In this document: in pieces, positions 26,008 to 35,369 of the stretch
Numbering within the stretch: position 1 is the first letter of the stretch
Layout of the letters: every line of letters begins with the position of its first letter
Source: Mucilaginibacter hurinus
GTDB taxonomy: Bacteria > Bacteroidota > Bacteroidia > Sphingobacteriales > Sphingobacteriaceae
Assembly: GCF_003324525.1 (NCBI RefSeq)
Contig: NZ_QGDC01000008.1
Span: forward strand, 124,001-188,000
Length of the DNA stretch: 64,000 bases
Reading direction: 5' to 3'
Program-made: the position numbers and the translations under genes
Notes under the pieces: generated by a model
Database searches by the model: none
Told to the model about the DNA's origin: nothing
Seen by the model: only the letters and a program-made list of their open reading frames with translations

Positions 26008-27723
26008 TTAACTATTACCGCGGCGCCTGCGAGTAATCTCCTCCCTGGTTTTCTCTGTTATCTGCTTTTTCAGTTCTTCTTCCAGGTATATTTTGTTAAG
26101 TTCTTCTTCTGCCGATTCAAACTCCGATTGCAGGCTTGATATTTTTGCTTCAAGCACACTGCGCTTTCTCAGTATTTCGCGGTCTTTACGGCTTACGGCG
26201 TGGTCGCGCAGGGCTGCGCCGGTTTTCTCTTCAATTTGCTGTGCTTCGCGTGCCGAACCAGTGAGTACACCTCCCGGACCAAGGTATACATCCACCAGGT
26301 CAATACCCTTGTCTGTTATCACAAATTCACGCACCTGGTTTGAATGCCTCATACCCCTTGATTTCATGATATACATACCCCGGTTGCGTTCGCCGTTAAA
26401 TTCGATATCCCTTACCAGCAACCAGGCGTCTACCAATGAAGAAATGCCTTCATCGGTTTGGTCATTAATGATGGTGTTCAGACTAAGCGCAGTGAACATC
26501 ACTGTTATCTCTTGCTCCTGTAAAAAATCTATCATCCTTATGAGCATGGATTTCACCTCACTTACCGAACCTATGGTGATAAGATTGGTGATGGGGTCGA
26601 GCACTACAACATCCGGTTTAAATTCCCTTATTAGGTCGTGCATAATAACCAGGTGCATCTCCAGCCCGTAAATGGTAGGCCGCGAAGCATGAAACTTAAG
26701 CCGGCCATTATCAACATATTGCTGCAGGTCAATACCTATCGACCGTATGTTACGGCATATTTGCGCCGGCGACTCCTCAAATGCAAAGTATAAGCATTTT
26801 TCTTTACGTTCACAGGCAGCAGCCGCAAAATATGCTGCTATGCTGGTTTTCCCTGTACCCGCGGTGCCTGACACCAGCACGCTGCTGCCTTTATAAAACC
26901 CCTTACCGCCAAGCATCCCATCCAGTGCCGGAATTCCGGACGACACCCTTTCGGTCGAGGCCTCAGTATTTAATTTTAACGTAGTAATGGGCAGTACAGA
27001 AATACCATTGCGGTTTATTAAGAATGGATATTCATTAGTACCGTGTACTGTTCCCCTGTATTTCACTACCCGGAGTCTTCGTGTCGATATCTGGTTAATT
27101 ATCCGATGGTCGAGTAGTATTACACAATCAGACACGTATTCCTCCAGGCCCTGCCTTGTTAACCTGCCCGCGCCACGCTCGCCGGTGATAATAGCCGTTA
27201 CACCTTTATCTTTCAAAAAATGGAATAAGCGGCGTACTTCGGCACGCAAAACGGCCTGGTTATCCAAACCCGAAAAAAGGTTTTCTATAGTATCAAGCAC
27301 CACGCGTTTTGCCCCGATGCTATCAATGGCGTAACCAAGGCGTACAAACAAACCCTCCAGATCATACTCTCCTGTTTCCTCTATTTCACTGCGGTCTATA
27401 TGTACATGATCTACCCTTATTTTCTTCTCATCCTGTAATTTGCGCAAATCAAACCCTAACGAGGCCACGTTGTCTGCCAATTCTTCGGCTTTTTCTTCAA
27501 ACGCCATAAATACGCCCGGTTCGTTAAACTCAGTGGCGCCGCGCATAATAAACTCTACGGACATCAGGGTCTTTCCACAACCGGCATCCCCGCATAGTAA
27601 CGTGGGACGCCCTGTGGGCAGGCCGCCCTCTGTAATTTCATCAAGACCCTTAATGCCCGTAGGCGTCTTAGGTAATGCGGTAATGCTTTTTTTTGCTTTT
27701 ATATTTCTTTTATCAGTACTCAT
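26008..27723 (-). CDS. kaiC: Circadian-clock ATPase KaiC homologue
   Basis: This is a double RecA-like ATPase/autokinase of 571 residues from the ATG at 27723; the longer frame begins at a TTG. CI has Walker A GDAGCGKT (45-52) and paired catalytic glutamates AFEEKAEE. CII has Walker A GTAGTGKT (286-293) and AFEESPAQ. The residues at the cyanobacterial Ser/Thr phosphosite position (S431/T432) read GISSLVDAW, giving Ser428-Ser429. The C-terminal KaiA-binding tail is replaced by a charged coiled coil of about 65 residues. It is the first gene of kaiC-kaiB-kaiB-kinase. Non-cyanobacterial KaiC proteins often act in stress or signalling rather than true clocks. Confidence 0.94.
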   Translation of the reverse strand: MSTDKRNIKAKKSITALPKTPTGIKGLDEITEGGLPTGRPTLLCGDAGCGKTLMSVEFIMRGATEFNEPGVFMAFEEKAEELADNVASLGFDLRKLQDEKKIRVDHVHIDRSEIEETGEYDLEGLFVRLGYAIDSIGAKRVVLDTIENLFSGLDNQAVLRAEVRRLFHFLKDKGVTAIITGERGAGRLTRQGLEEYVSDCVILLDHRIINQISTRRLRVVKYRGTVHGTNEYPFLINRNGISVLPITTLKLNTEASTERVSSGIPALDGMLGGKGFYKGSSVLVSGTAGTGKTSIAAYFAAAACERKEKCLYFAFEESPAQICRNIRSIGIDLQQYVDNGRLKFHASRPTIYGLEMHLVIMHDLIREFKPDVVVLDPITNLITIGSVSEVKSMLIRMIDFLQEQEITVMFTALSLNTIINDQTDEGISSLVDAWLLVRDIEFNGERNRGMYIMKSRGMRHSNQVREFVITDKGIDLVDVYLGPGGVLTGSAREAQQIEEKTGAALRDHAVSRKDREILRKRSVLEAKISSLQSEFESAEEELNKIYLEEELKKQITEKTREEITRRRRGNS

Positions 27724-28079
27724 ATGGTGATGAAAACCCATCTTCAACGTATGTATCTGATGGAATAAAATAAACTATATAATATGATTGATTATCAAAT
27801 TGTTTTACTTCAGGCAGCTCTTTTGCGTGCAAGTCTTTTACTTAATAGCAGGAGTATAGACAGCTGCCCGCTATACAATAATATCGTTTAATTTTCATAT
27901 TTGTATATTATATATCGCCATAGTTCAACATATATATTAATGATATCTTTTTTAAAATATTTAAAACTTTATCAGCGCATAGCTATTTTATCTGCTTACA
28001 TATAATTATCAGGATTACTAAGTGTTGACATTATCAAATGGCTTTGTAATCTATACTTTATTTTTTTGATCAACCACTT
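27724..28079. other. AT-rich divergent promoter region between kaiC and the response regulator
   Basis: About 350 bases contain no convincing gene. The stretch is strongly A/T-rich around 27880-27990. It must hold the promoters of the kaiC operon (minus) and the response-regulator pair (plus). No clear -33/-7 pair or long hairpin was picked out. Confidence 0.5.
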
Positions 28080-28448
28080 ATGACACAATCGCGACTGAAA
28101 AAGATAATGATAGCGGATGACGACCCGGGTATTGTAGATGCCATAGAGATGCTGCTTGAATTTGAAGGGTATGCTGTGACATCTACTGTAGATGGTTCAA
28201 CCGTGCTGGATTTGCAGAAGGATTTACCGGACCTGTTGCTGCTGGATATATGGATGAGTGGCGAAGACGGCCGGGATATATGCAGAAAGCTAAAGGAAGA
28301 CGAAGAAAAGAAACATATCCCGGTTATAATGATATCAGCCAGCAAGGACGTTAAAGATTCCGCATTTAGCGCCGGCGCCGACGATTTTTTAGCCAAACCC
28401 TTTGAGATTAGTGACCTGCTGGCAAAAATTGAAGCCCTTACAAAGTAA
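28080..28448 (+). CDS. Single-domain response regulator
   Basis: This 122-residue CheY-like receiver has no output domain. The acidic pocket is IADDDPG (residues 11-17), the phospho-acceptor is Asp56 in LLLLDIWMSG, the Ser/Thr site is MISASK, and the conserved Lys is in FLAKPFE. It is divergent from the kaiC operon and followed 51 bases later by a small unknown gene. It is the nearest candidate partner of the two histidine kinases on the other side of kaiC; that pairing is inference. Confidence 0.93.
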   Translation: MTQSRLKKIMIADDDPGIVDAIEMLLEFEGYAVTSTVDGSTVLDLQKDLPDLLLLDIWMSGEDGRDICRKLKEDEEKKHIPVIMISASKDVKDSAFSAGADDFLAKPFEISDLLAKIEALTK

Positions 28449-28499
28449 TTTCAAACGCAACAAAGTGTGCCCGGACTGGTTATAAGATAAAAAGAGATT

Positions 28500-28817
28500 A
28501 TGAACCCAGACGACGAAGCATTTAAAGAAGAATTTAAGCCGCTGCACGTTCCGCATGAATATGATGCAGCGCTTAATTGGCAGGATAAGATCATTTATGC
28601 CCTGGCTGATATGAATAACGGCACTGCAGACGAAGTAGCGGCACAACTGCAAAATCTCGACCCGGATATTGACGCACAGGAAGCACAACAACAAACCGAG
28701 CAAATATTGACAAATTTGTATGATAAGGGTTTGATAAAAGCGACTGACGAGGACGGCCCGCTGAGGTATAATTTAAGCAAAATATTAGACCCTCATACAG
28801 GGAAAACAGATATTTAA
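28500..28817 (+). CDS. Small acidic protein, winged-helix-like, unknown function
   Basis: This 105-residue acidic protein is not recognised with confidence. Residues about 28-90 (DKIIYALADMNNGTADEVAAQ ... GLIKATDEDGPLRYNL) have the helix-helix-wing rhythm of a small winged-helix domain with a DNA- or protein-binding layout. No signal peptide or membrane segment is present. It follows the response regulator on the same strand with a 51-base gap and is bounded by a strong terminator. It may therefore be an output or auxiliary component of the same signalling block. Confidence 0.6.
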   Translation: MNPDDEAFKEEFKPLHVPHEYDAALNWQDKIIYALADMNNGTADEVAAQLQNLDPDIDAQEAQQQTEQILTNLYDKGLIKATDEDGPLRYNLSKILDPHTGKTDI

Positions 28818-28830
28818 CCATATAAGCAAA

Positions 28831-28858
28831 AACGCCACTGCTAGCCGGCAGTGGCGTT
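28831..28858. terminator. Bidirectional terminator
   Basis: Perfect 11-base arms AACGCCACTGC (28831-28841) and GCAGTGGCGTT (28848-28858) flank a 6-base loop, between the convergent 28500 gene and the YceI gene. The plus-strand A-tract and minus-strand T-rich exit suit termination from either side. Confidence 0.85.
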
Positions 28859-28881
28859 GGTACATTAAACAATTATACTTT

Positions 28882-29451
28882 TTATTTCGCCTTAGCAAAT
28901 TCGCCGTTGGCTTTAATTACCACCTCATCGCCAACAACAGCTTCAGGTGAACCGCTTATATTAAATTCTTTACGGCTTATTGTTCCTGATAGTTGGAAAG
29001 CAGCCATATCGCCTTTAGTAAAAGGATGCACTTTAGTACCACGTAATACAAGGTCTAATGTAACCGGTTTGGTAACACCGTGCATGGTTAAATTACCTTT
29101 AAGCTTAAATTTATTAGTACCTGCCGGCGTTAAACTAGTTGAAGTAAAGCTAAGTGTCGGATATTTTTCAGCGTCAAAGAAATCCGGGCTTCTTAAATGC
29201 TTATCGCGTTTTTCGTTATCAGTATCAATTGACGCTACGTTAGCTGTCATCTCAAATTTAGCATCACTAAAATCGGGTTTCGAGGAGGTAATTGTCGCAT
29301 CAAAATCTTTAAAACGGCCATCAACATCAGATATCATCAAATGGGTTACGGTAAATTTAAGGTTAGCATGGGCCTTGTCAAGGTTCCAGGTTTGCGCATA
29401 AGCCACTGTTTGCATTAAAATCGCCGCTAACACGATGAACATTTTTTTCAT
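28882..29451 (-). CDS. YceI-family periplasmic lipid-binding-like protein
   Basis: This 189-residue secreted protein has a signal peptide (about residues 1-19, ending VAYAQ) and a YceI domain: TWNLDKAHANLKFTVTHLMI, then FKDFDATI, SPDFFDAEKYPTLSFTSTSL and LTMHGVTKPVTLDL. YceI folds as a lipocalin-like barrel that binds isoprenoid-type lipids. Its physiological role is not fixed. It is a single gene, convergent on the terminator beside it. Confidence 0.93.
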   Translation of the reverse strand: MKKMFIVLAAILMQTVAYAQTWNLDKAHANLKFTVTHLMISDVDGRFKDFDATITSSKPDFSDAKFEMTANVASIDTDNEKRDKHLRSPDFFDAEKYPTLSFTSTSLTPAGTNKFKLKGNLTMHGVTKPVTLDLVLRGTKVHPFTKGDMAAFQLSGTISRKEFNISGSPEAVVGDEVVIKANGEFAKAK

Positions 29452-29657
29452 AGTCTTTTAAATTTGTTGGTTTACTATTTAACAAAACAAATGTATATCA
29501 TAAATTGAATTGCACAATTTAAATAGATGTTTAAACATCTTAAATTACTTTGTGATGATATAAGGCCCTCCGCCAAAGCATATTATAATGAAATTCGTTT
29601 CCTGTGTAACATAGTATTTACATTGACCGTATAAAACACTTTCCCTGATTAGTTGTT

Positions 29658-32519
29658 ATGCGCGATAAATACCCCGTTACTTTTTTTAAAAGATCTATAC
29701 TACTGCTGTTGTTGTTATCTGCACTATACCTGCAAAGCAACGGACAAAATACGCAACGGCTGAAATTTACAGCTATTACATCGAGCCAAAACACCGGGCA
29801 AGATTATTCGCCGTGGTTAAATGACAGCCTGGATTCGCTTGTACAGGATGCATGGCAAAATAACTTTGTGTTTGTAGATGTTATGTTGAAGTTTAAGTAC
29901 CACAGCAACATATCGCAATTGCAGCTATACGACTGGACAGGCGTATTTGACGACAAACCGGCAGAAATTTATGCTCTTAACGGTACGCAGAAAACCCTGC
30001 TCGGTACCTTTACCGGGCCAGGTTACAATACTTTTCAATACATAAACCTGCCGGCACCAGTGGAAGCAGATGCTATAATAATTCATAAATTCAGCAACAA
30101 TATACCGCAAAAAATTTTTGCTTACGGCAGCGAGGACACAACGCGGCTTACGCCTCCTGACTTATCATTGGGTGAACCTGAAGATCCTACGGAACCTGAT
30201 CCAACGCCGGTACCTGAACCGGATAGTTTAACTAAAATACCTGTAGATGTATCAAGGTGGTACCAGCTTAACAACGTGAGCGACGGATTGCAGGGTATGT
30301 TTGATGGTGTTACAGGTGTTGACGTTTATACCGGATGGGGTAAGATATTCAATAACTACGATGCCTACTACCCTGTAGCGGCGGGCGAACGCATTAACCT
30401 CAAAAAAATAAGATTTTTTAATCATACCGGCGGTCTGGGCAATCATCCCCTTACTGTAGCCGTGATTGATAGCTCGGGTAATCGTAAAACTATAGCCACT
30501 TACAAAGGCGGATACTATAATAAATGGCTTGGTCCTTATCCGGACAGGGCCGAAGTATTTATGCTGGATACCGCTTTAACTAATATAAAGTACATTGTAT
30601 TAAACTGCTGGTACCAGTTTCCAACGGAAATTGAATTTTACGGTGATTACATTGCGCCACCGCCACCCCAACCTGAACCGCAGCCCCTGCCGGGTGAGTC
30701 GCTGGTAAAATCATACCCCTTAAAAAACTACCTGGGCGTTAATGCTTTTGAATGGGATTTTGAAGACGGCACCAACCCCGACAAAGTAGATCCGGTACGC
30801 CTTACAGCCATGCGGACTTTTACGCAGATAAGGCACTATATGGACTGGGAAAAACTCGAGTCGAACCCCGGTAGTTATACCTACAGCCCAACGCACAGCG
30901 GCGGCTGGAGCTATGACGAGATGTATAAAGCCTGTAAAAGCAACAACATGCTGGTACTTGCCGACTTAAAAACATTACCCAACTGGTTGCTGGAAGGCTA
31001 CCCGGAAACCGAGAGGGATCATGAAAATGTCCCAGTACCTTATGGTGCGGATTTTGCCAACCCTGCCTCGTATCTGCTGCAGGCTAAAGTGGCGTTTCAA
31101 TATGCAGCCCGTTATGGATACAACACCAATGTCGACCGGTCATTATTAAGCATAAATGCTACCCCACGGTGGACAGGCGACCCTATCAACAAACTAAAGG
31201 TGGGCTTAGGCTACATCAGGTATATTGAGTGTGATAACGAGCGTGATAAATGGTGGAAGGGCCGTAAAGGATACCAAACTGCGTACGAATATGCGGCCAA
31301 CCTGTCTGCGTTTTATGATGGCCACAAAAACACAATGGGCCCGGGAGTTGGTGTAAAAAATGCCGATCCGAATATGAAAGTGGTTATGGGCGGCCTGGCA
31401 TCTGCTAATCCCGAATACGTTTTGGGTATGGTAGAATGGTGTAAAACCTATCGTGGTTACAAGGCCGACGGCACGGTTAACTTATGCTGGGACGTAATAA
31501 ATTATCATTGGTATTCGCATGATGCTCAGATGATACCCAACTCGGTACCTACCCGGGGCGTGGCGCCTGAACTGAATAATACTTTTCAAAAAGCTAAAGA
31601 CTTTATAAATGTAGCTAATAAATATTGTTATGGAATGCCGGTGTGGGTAACCGAAGTTGGCTACGACGCCAACCCAAATAGCCCCATGCGAGCAATACCC
31701 ATCGGCAATAAAAGCATTTTAAGAACACAGGCCGACTGGATATTACGATCATCTTTTTTATACGCACGCGCCGGTGTAGAAAGAATATTTTTTTATCAGG
31801 CTTATGACGATAATTTTGACAACCCCATACAATACGGCTCATCAGGGTTGCTCAACCAGAACCGTACACGCAAGCCGGCCGGCGATTTTATTTATCAAAC
31901 ACAAAGCCTGCTTGAAAACTACACTTATAAACAAACACTTTCCCATGACCCTATTGTAGACCGCTACCAGTATAATGGTGAAAATGCCTATGTATTATAC
32001 ATTCCAGACGAAACGGGACGTACCGGGCAATACACTTTAGCGTTGCCCGGGGTTGACTCGGCCAAAATTTACACGCTTAATGTTGGCAGTAAGTACTTAA
32101 AAAGCAATAAAGTAAAAGTAAAAAACGGGCAGCTGGTAGTAAATGTAAGCGAAACTCCTGTATTTGTATTACCGGAAACTCCGGTAGCCGCGCCCATGAG
32201 TATGATGTCGGTCAATAGCAGAACAATACCGACTCCGGCACCGGCAGATGCTGTTAAAAACGAGGCTGAAATATCCGTATACCCCAGCCCGGCCGAAAAG
32301 TACGTGACTGTGGCTTTTAATACTACTAACTATGCAGATGTTAACATTAGCGTTGCGGACGCCGTAATGGGCAGGGTTTACAGCAACAAAACTTATTCAA
32401 AACCAGGTGAGAGTTTTTCCCAAACTATCGACATCAGTAATTTACCCATAGGTGTTTGCCTGGTTATGATAAAGCAAGGTGACCATACTATTGTTAAACG
32501 CGTTATAAAAACGAATTGA
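29658..32519 (+). CDS. Secreted clan-A glycoside hydrolase-like protein with T9SS sorting domain
   Basis: This 953-residue exported protein has a signal peptide (about 1-29). Two discoidin/carbohydrate-binding-like segments (about 30-165 and 195-335) are separated by Pro/Glu-rich linkers. A TIM-barrel region runs from about 350 to 770. Likely catalytic residues are the acid/base in CDNERDKWW (Asn527-Glu528) and the nucleophile in VWVTEVGYD (Glu666), a pattern of clan GH-A glycosidases. The last 85 residues (EISVYPSPAEKY onward to the VKRVIKTN end) form a type A T9SS sorting domain, so it is exported by type IX secretion to the surface or medium. The exact GH family and glycan are not assignable by eye. 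Confidence 0.8.
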   Translation: MRDKYPVTFFKRSILLLLLLSALYLQSNGQNTQRLKFTAITSSQNTGQDYSPWLNDSLDSLVQDAWQNNFVFVDVMLKFKYHSNISQLQLYDWTGVFDDKPAEIYALNGTQKTLLGTFTGPGYNTFQYINLPAPVEADAIIIHKFSNNIPQKIFAYGSEDTTRLTPPDLSLGEPEDPTEPDPTPVPEPDSLTKIPVDVSRWYQLNNVSDGLQGMFDGVTGVDVYTGWGKIFNNYDAYYPVAAGERINLKKIRFFNHTGGLGNHPLTVAVIDSSGNRKTIATYKGGYYNKWLGPYPDRAEVFMLDTALTNIKYIVLNCWYQFPTEIEFYGDYIAPPPPQPEPQPLPGESLVKSYPLKNYLGVNAFEWDFEDGTNPDKVDPVRLTAMRTFTQIRHYMDWEKLESNPGSYTYSPTHSGGWSYDEMYKACKSNNMLVLADLKTLPNWLLEGYPETERDHENVPVPYGADFANPASYLLQAKVAFQYAARYGYNTNVDRSLLSINATPRWTGDPINKLKVGLGYIRYIECDNERDKWWKGRKGYQTAYEYAANLSAFYDGHKNTMGPGVGVKNADPNMKVVMGGLASANPEYVLGMVEWCKTYRGYKADGTVNLCWDVINYHWYSHDAQMIPNSVPTRGVAPELNNTFQKAKDFINVANKYCYGMPVWVTEVGYDANPNSPMRAIPIGNKSILRTQADWILRSSFLYARAGVERIFFYQAYDDNFDNPIQYGSSGLLNQNRTRKPAGDFIYQTQSLLENYTYKQTLSHDPIVDRYQYNGENAYVLYIPDETGRTGQYTLALPGVDSAKIYTLNVGSKYLKSNKVKVKNGQLVVNVSETPVFVLPETPVAAPMSMMSVNSRTIPTPAPADAVKNEAEISVYPSPAEKYVTVAFNTTNYADVNISVADAVMGRVYSNKTYSKPGESFSQTIDISNLPIGVCLVMIKQGDHTIVKRVIKTN

Positions 32520-32587
32520 GTTTTACGCGCAACCTTCGCGTATGAAGAAGTAACCAAACAAAACACGCTTTTTCCTATTTTTAATGT

Positions 32588-33466
32588 ATGGAAATTGCCG
32601 AGGTTGAAAGGCTGATAAAAATAAGTAAGGAACATCCCCTTTTGCCCGAAACATATATACCATGGGATGCGCAGCGGGAACATACTGAGATTTACCTGCC
32701 GGAAATTTTAAATTCTGTACAAGGTTTACCTGTGTACGAAAGTTTAACACCTCAACAGAAATTAGATTTAGGCCGGCATGAAGCAGTGCAGGTGATGTAC
32801 TCTTACGGCTGGGGCGAAGGACTTTTTTGCGTATTTATGAGCCGGTATATGCTAAGCCTGCAGCCGGCCGATACAGAATACCGCTTTTTACTGCGCGAAC
32901 TGATTGAAGAATACAGGCACCAGGAAATGTTTGCACAGGCGGTGCAGCAATTAGACGGGCAACCTTTACCCCCCTCTGCCCTGCATAACATTATAGGTAA
33001 GTTTACCACTAAATATTTGCCGGCCGACTACTTGTTTATGGGAAGCCTTGCTATCGAGATGGTAACCGACACCTACGGCAATTACTCGCGCCGCGACAAA
33101 CAGGTATATACTGTATTACGTAAAGTTTTTGAGCTGCACAATATAGAAGAAGGACGGCATATAGTTTTCACTAAAGGGCTGCTGGAGCGTTTTACCGCTG
33201 AAGCCGGTTACCTTAAACGCACCGCATACAGCTTTGTAGTATTGTTTAATATCTACTTTTTACGTACCATGTATGTTAAGGAAGAGATATTTGACCGTAT
33301 TGGCATACTCAACTCCGATGCTGTTTATAAGCAGGCATTTATTAACTACAAACAAAAATTCGCCAAAAACTGCCTGCAAAATATTGTGGAGTTTGTGCAA
33401 AGCTGGGGCGGGTATAATACCCTTACACGCTGGGCCTGGCGGTGGCTGTTGGATGCAAAGGTGTAA
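32588..33466 (+). CDS. AurF-like diiron oxygenase family protein
   Basis: This 292-residue all-helical protein has carboxylate/histidine motifs expected of a ferritin-like diiron site: REL(I)EEYRHQEM in the first helix pair and ELHNIEEGRHIVF in the second, with further Glu residues in LAIEMVTDTYG. This fits the AurF (p-aminobenzoate N-oxygenase) family. The substrate is unknown and no biosynthetic cluster adjoins it. The assignment rests on motifs rather than on an alignment. Confidence 0.75.
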   Translation: MEIAEVERLIKISKEHPLLPETYIPWDAQREHTEIYLPEILNSVQGLPVYESLTPQQKLDLGRHEAVQVMYSYGWGEGLFCVFMSRYMLSLQPADTEYRFLLRELIEEYRHQEMFAQAVQQLDGQPLPPSALHNIIGKFTTKYLPADYLFMGSLAIEMVTDTYGNYSRRDKQVYTVLRKVFELHNIEEGRHIVFTKGLLERFTAEAGYLKRTAYSFVVLFNIYFLRTMYVKEEIFDRIGILNSDAVYKQAFINYKQKFAKNCLQNIVEFVQSWGGYNTLTRWAWRWLLDAKV

Positions 33467-33475
33467 GAAGTTCAT

Positions 33476-33545
33476 AGTTGATGGTTCATGGTTCATAGCT
33501 GTTCACGATAATCCGGCCGTTGACTATAAACTATGAACCATCAAC
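33476..33545. repeat. Inverted repeat between convergent genes
   Basis: Arms AGTTGATGGTTCAT (33476-33489) and ATGAACCATCAACT (33532-33545) are perfect complements around a 42-base spacer. A further partial copy, GGTTCATAG, follows the left arm. It lies between the convergent diiron and thioredoxin genes. It may be a terminator or a dispersed REP-like unit; the repeated GTTCATAG words favour the latter. Confidence 0.6.
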
Positions 33546-33548
33546 TAA

Positions 33549-33845
33549 TTAAACAAACTGCTCAAGCACTGCTTGCAGCTGTGTTGCCTGCATTACTCCT
33601 GATTGCCGCCACTTATTCTCACTGTTTTTAAATATAATAAGTGTTGGCACACCTTGTATGTTGTATGCATTTGCTACCTCGGGGTTTTTGTCCACATCTA
33701 TTTTAATAATAGTCACTTTATCGCCCATAGCATGCTTTAGTTGCTGTAATATAGGTCCCATCGTCTTACAAGGCCCGCACCACTCCGCCGAAAAGTCTAT
33801 AAGGACAGGTTTGTCTGAAGCTATTATGTCCTGAAAATTTGCCAT
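33549..33845 (-). CDS. trxA: Thioredoxin
   Basis: This 98-residue thioredoxin has the active site WCGPCK (Cys23, Cys26) in [17 protein letters not shown], the cis-Pro segment [11 protein letters not shown], and a normal family length. The start at 33845 is preferred; the longer frame to 33917 adds 24 residues without family character. It is cytoplasmic and reduces protein disulfides. It is a single gene, convergent with the diiron protein. Confidence 0.94.
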   Translation of the reverse strand: MANFQDIIASDKPVLIDFSAEWCGPCKTMGPILQQLKHAMGDKVTIIKIDVDKNPEVANAYNIQGVPTLIIFKNSENKWRQSGVMQATQLQAVLEQFV

Positions 33846-34030
33846 GTCATTTTTCTCCTGTTTAAGTAACATGAAATCCGGCAAGTTGTTCACTTCATAT
33901 TTCAGGCGTACAATCAAATTTCTAACGGTAACATCTTGGCTAGCCGCAACTAATGCACATTAGTTTATCGACACACTGCATTTTTACTTATCTGTAAAAA
34001 GTACCACAAATCCCTTGTTTATCACCATTT

Positions 34031-34933
34031 ATGATGGAAAGTAATAACTATTTTTGTAGAGAGATGAAAAAAGGCTTTCCGGTATATGATATCTGCACAC
34101 TATCTGAATATCAGCAACATGATATACTGGTTGATCGGTTTGCACATTACCTGGCTAAACACCACGACCTGCACTTTCCGCATAAGCATAACTTTTATCA
34201 CCTGGTATACTTCAGCAAGGGAAGCGGCACGCATCATATTGATTTTAAAAGCTTTACTGTAAAACCCGGACAAATTTATTTCATGGTTCCGGGACAAGTA
34301 CACAGCTGGTTTTTTGAGGGTGAAACAGATGGTTATATTATCAATTTTTCGGAGACGCTCTTTAATTCATTTCTTTTGAAACAGGGCTACCTCGATAATT
34401 TACCATTTTTCAGCGGTGATATTGATGATGCAGTTGTAAACCTAAGCGGTAAAAACAAAAGCGCTGTCAGTCATTTGTTTGAGGAAATTATTAACGAAAC
34501 ACAACAACCCGACAGGTACAGTTTTGATGCTGTAAGGATATTGATGATGCGTATATTTACCGTTATAGCCCGCACACATATCAATACTGCCAATACGCCA
34601 CAGGTGAGCTACAATCATACACTGCTAACCAATTTCCGCAGGCTTATTGAACAAAATTTTGTACAATCAAAACTCCCTAAGGATTACGCTGCTTTATTGT
34701 ATATAACCCCTAATCATTTAAACGCCATTTGTAATGATATATTAGGCACCCCGGCCGGCGAGTTGATAAGGCAGCGCGTAATTTTGGAAGCAAAGCGGAT
34801 GCTGGTTAATCCTAAAACTACAATTGGTGAAATAGCGGGGTACTTAGGGTTTGATGACAACTCATACTTTACCCGATTTTTTAAGAAACAAGCAGGCGTT
34901 ACGCCTGAAGAATTCAGACACACGTTAAAGTAA
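34031..34933 (+). CDS. AraC-family transcriptional regulator
   Basis: This 300-residue regulator has an N-terminal cupin-like ligand domain (HDLHFPHKHNFYHLVYFSKG, then PGQIYFMVPGQVHSW). The C-terminal double helix-turn-helix runs over residues about 200-300, with LYITPNHLNAICNDILGTPA and the signature IGEIAGYLGFDDNSYFTRFF then KKQAGVTPEEFR. Alternative starts at 34034 and 34064 exist. DUF983 follows 4 bases later, so that gene may be co-transcribed. Target genes are unknown. Confidence 0.93.
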   Translation: MMESNNYFCREMKKGFPVYDICTLSEYQQHDILVDRFAHYLAKHHDLHFPHKHNFYHLVYFSKGSGTHHIDFKSFTVKPGQIYFMVPGQVHSWFFEGETDGYIINFSETLFNSFLLKQGYLDNLPFFSGDIDDAVVNLSGKNKSAVSHLFEEIINETQQPDRYSFDAVRILMMRIFTVIARTHINTANTPQVSYNHTLLTNFRRLIEQNFVQSKLPKDYAALLYITPNHLNAICNDILGTPAGELIRQRVILEAKRMLVNPKTTIGEIAGYLGFDDNSYFTRFFKKQAGVTPEEFRHTLK

Positions 34934-34937
34934 TAAC

Positions 34938-35369
34938 ATGAACGCCATAGATAATAAAAGTGCAATTAAGCCGGTACCACAGTTTAAAGCCTTTGTGCAG
35001 GCAAAATGCCCGCGGTGCCGCCGCGGCGATATGTTTGCCAACGGAATGTATAGCCTAAGCGGGCAAAATATGTATAAAAAATGCCCGCATTGCGACATGA
35101 CTTACGAACGTGAACCGGGCTATTTTTATGTGGCCATGTTTGTAAGCTACGCCATGAATGTGGCCGAAATGGTAACCTTTGCAGTGCTTACGCACATGAT
35201 TACCGGTTCAATGGATCCCTGGCTGTACATTGGTGTACTGTTTGGGTCTATAATAATTTTGTCGCCGTTTAATTTCCGGTACTCACGGGTAATGCTGCTG
35301 TACTGGTTAACGCCGGGCCTGCATTATCGACCCGAACTTTCTGCTGATAAAAGAGAGAACGGCAAATAA
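34938..35369 (+). CDS. DUF983 family membrane protein
   Basis: This 143-residue protein has a zinc-ribbon-like start (AKCPRCRRGDMF, then KKCPHCDMTYEREPGYFYVA) and two membrane segments in the second half. The CPxCxxGxxF ... CxxCxxxYxxExG pattern is the DUF983 signature. The function is unknown. It directly follows the AraC gene and ends at a strong terminator. Confidence 0.92.
   Translation: MNAIDNKSAIKPVPQFKAFVQAKCPRCRRGDMFANGMYSLSGQNMYKKCPHCDMTYEREPGYFYVAMFVSYAMNVAEMVTFAVLTHMITGSMDPWLYIGVLFGSIIILSPFNFRYSRVMLLYWLTPGLHYRPELSADKRENGK

Noticed and set aside
28500..28872. Minus-strand frames over the 28500 gene
   Set aside because: They are antisense to a clean plus-strand frame that follows the response regulator.
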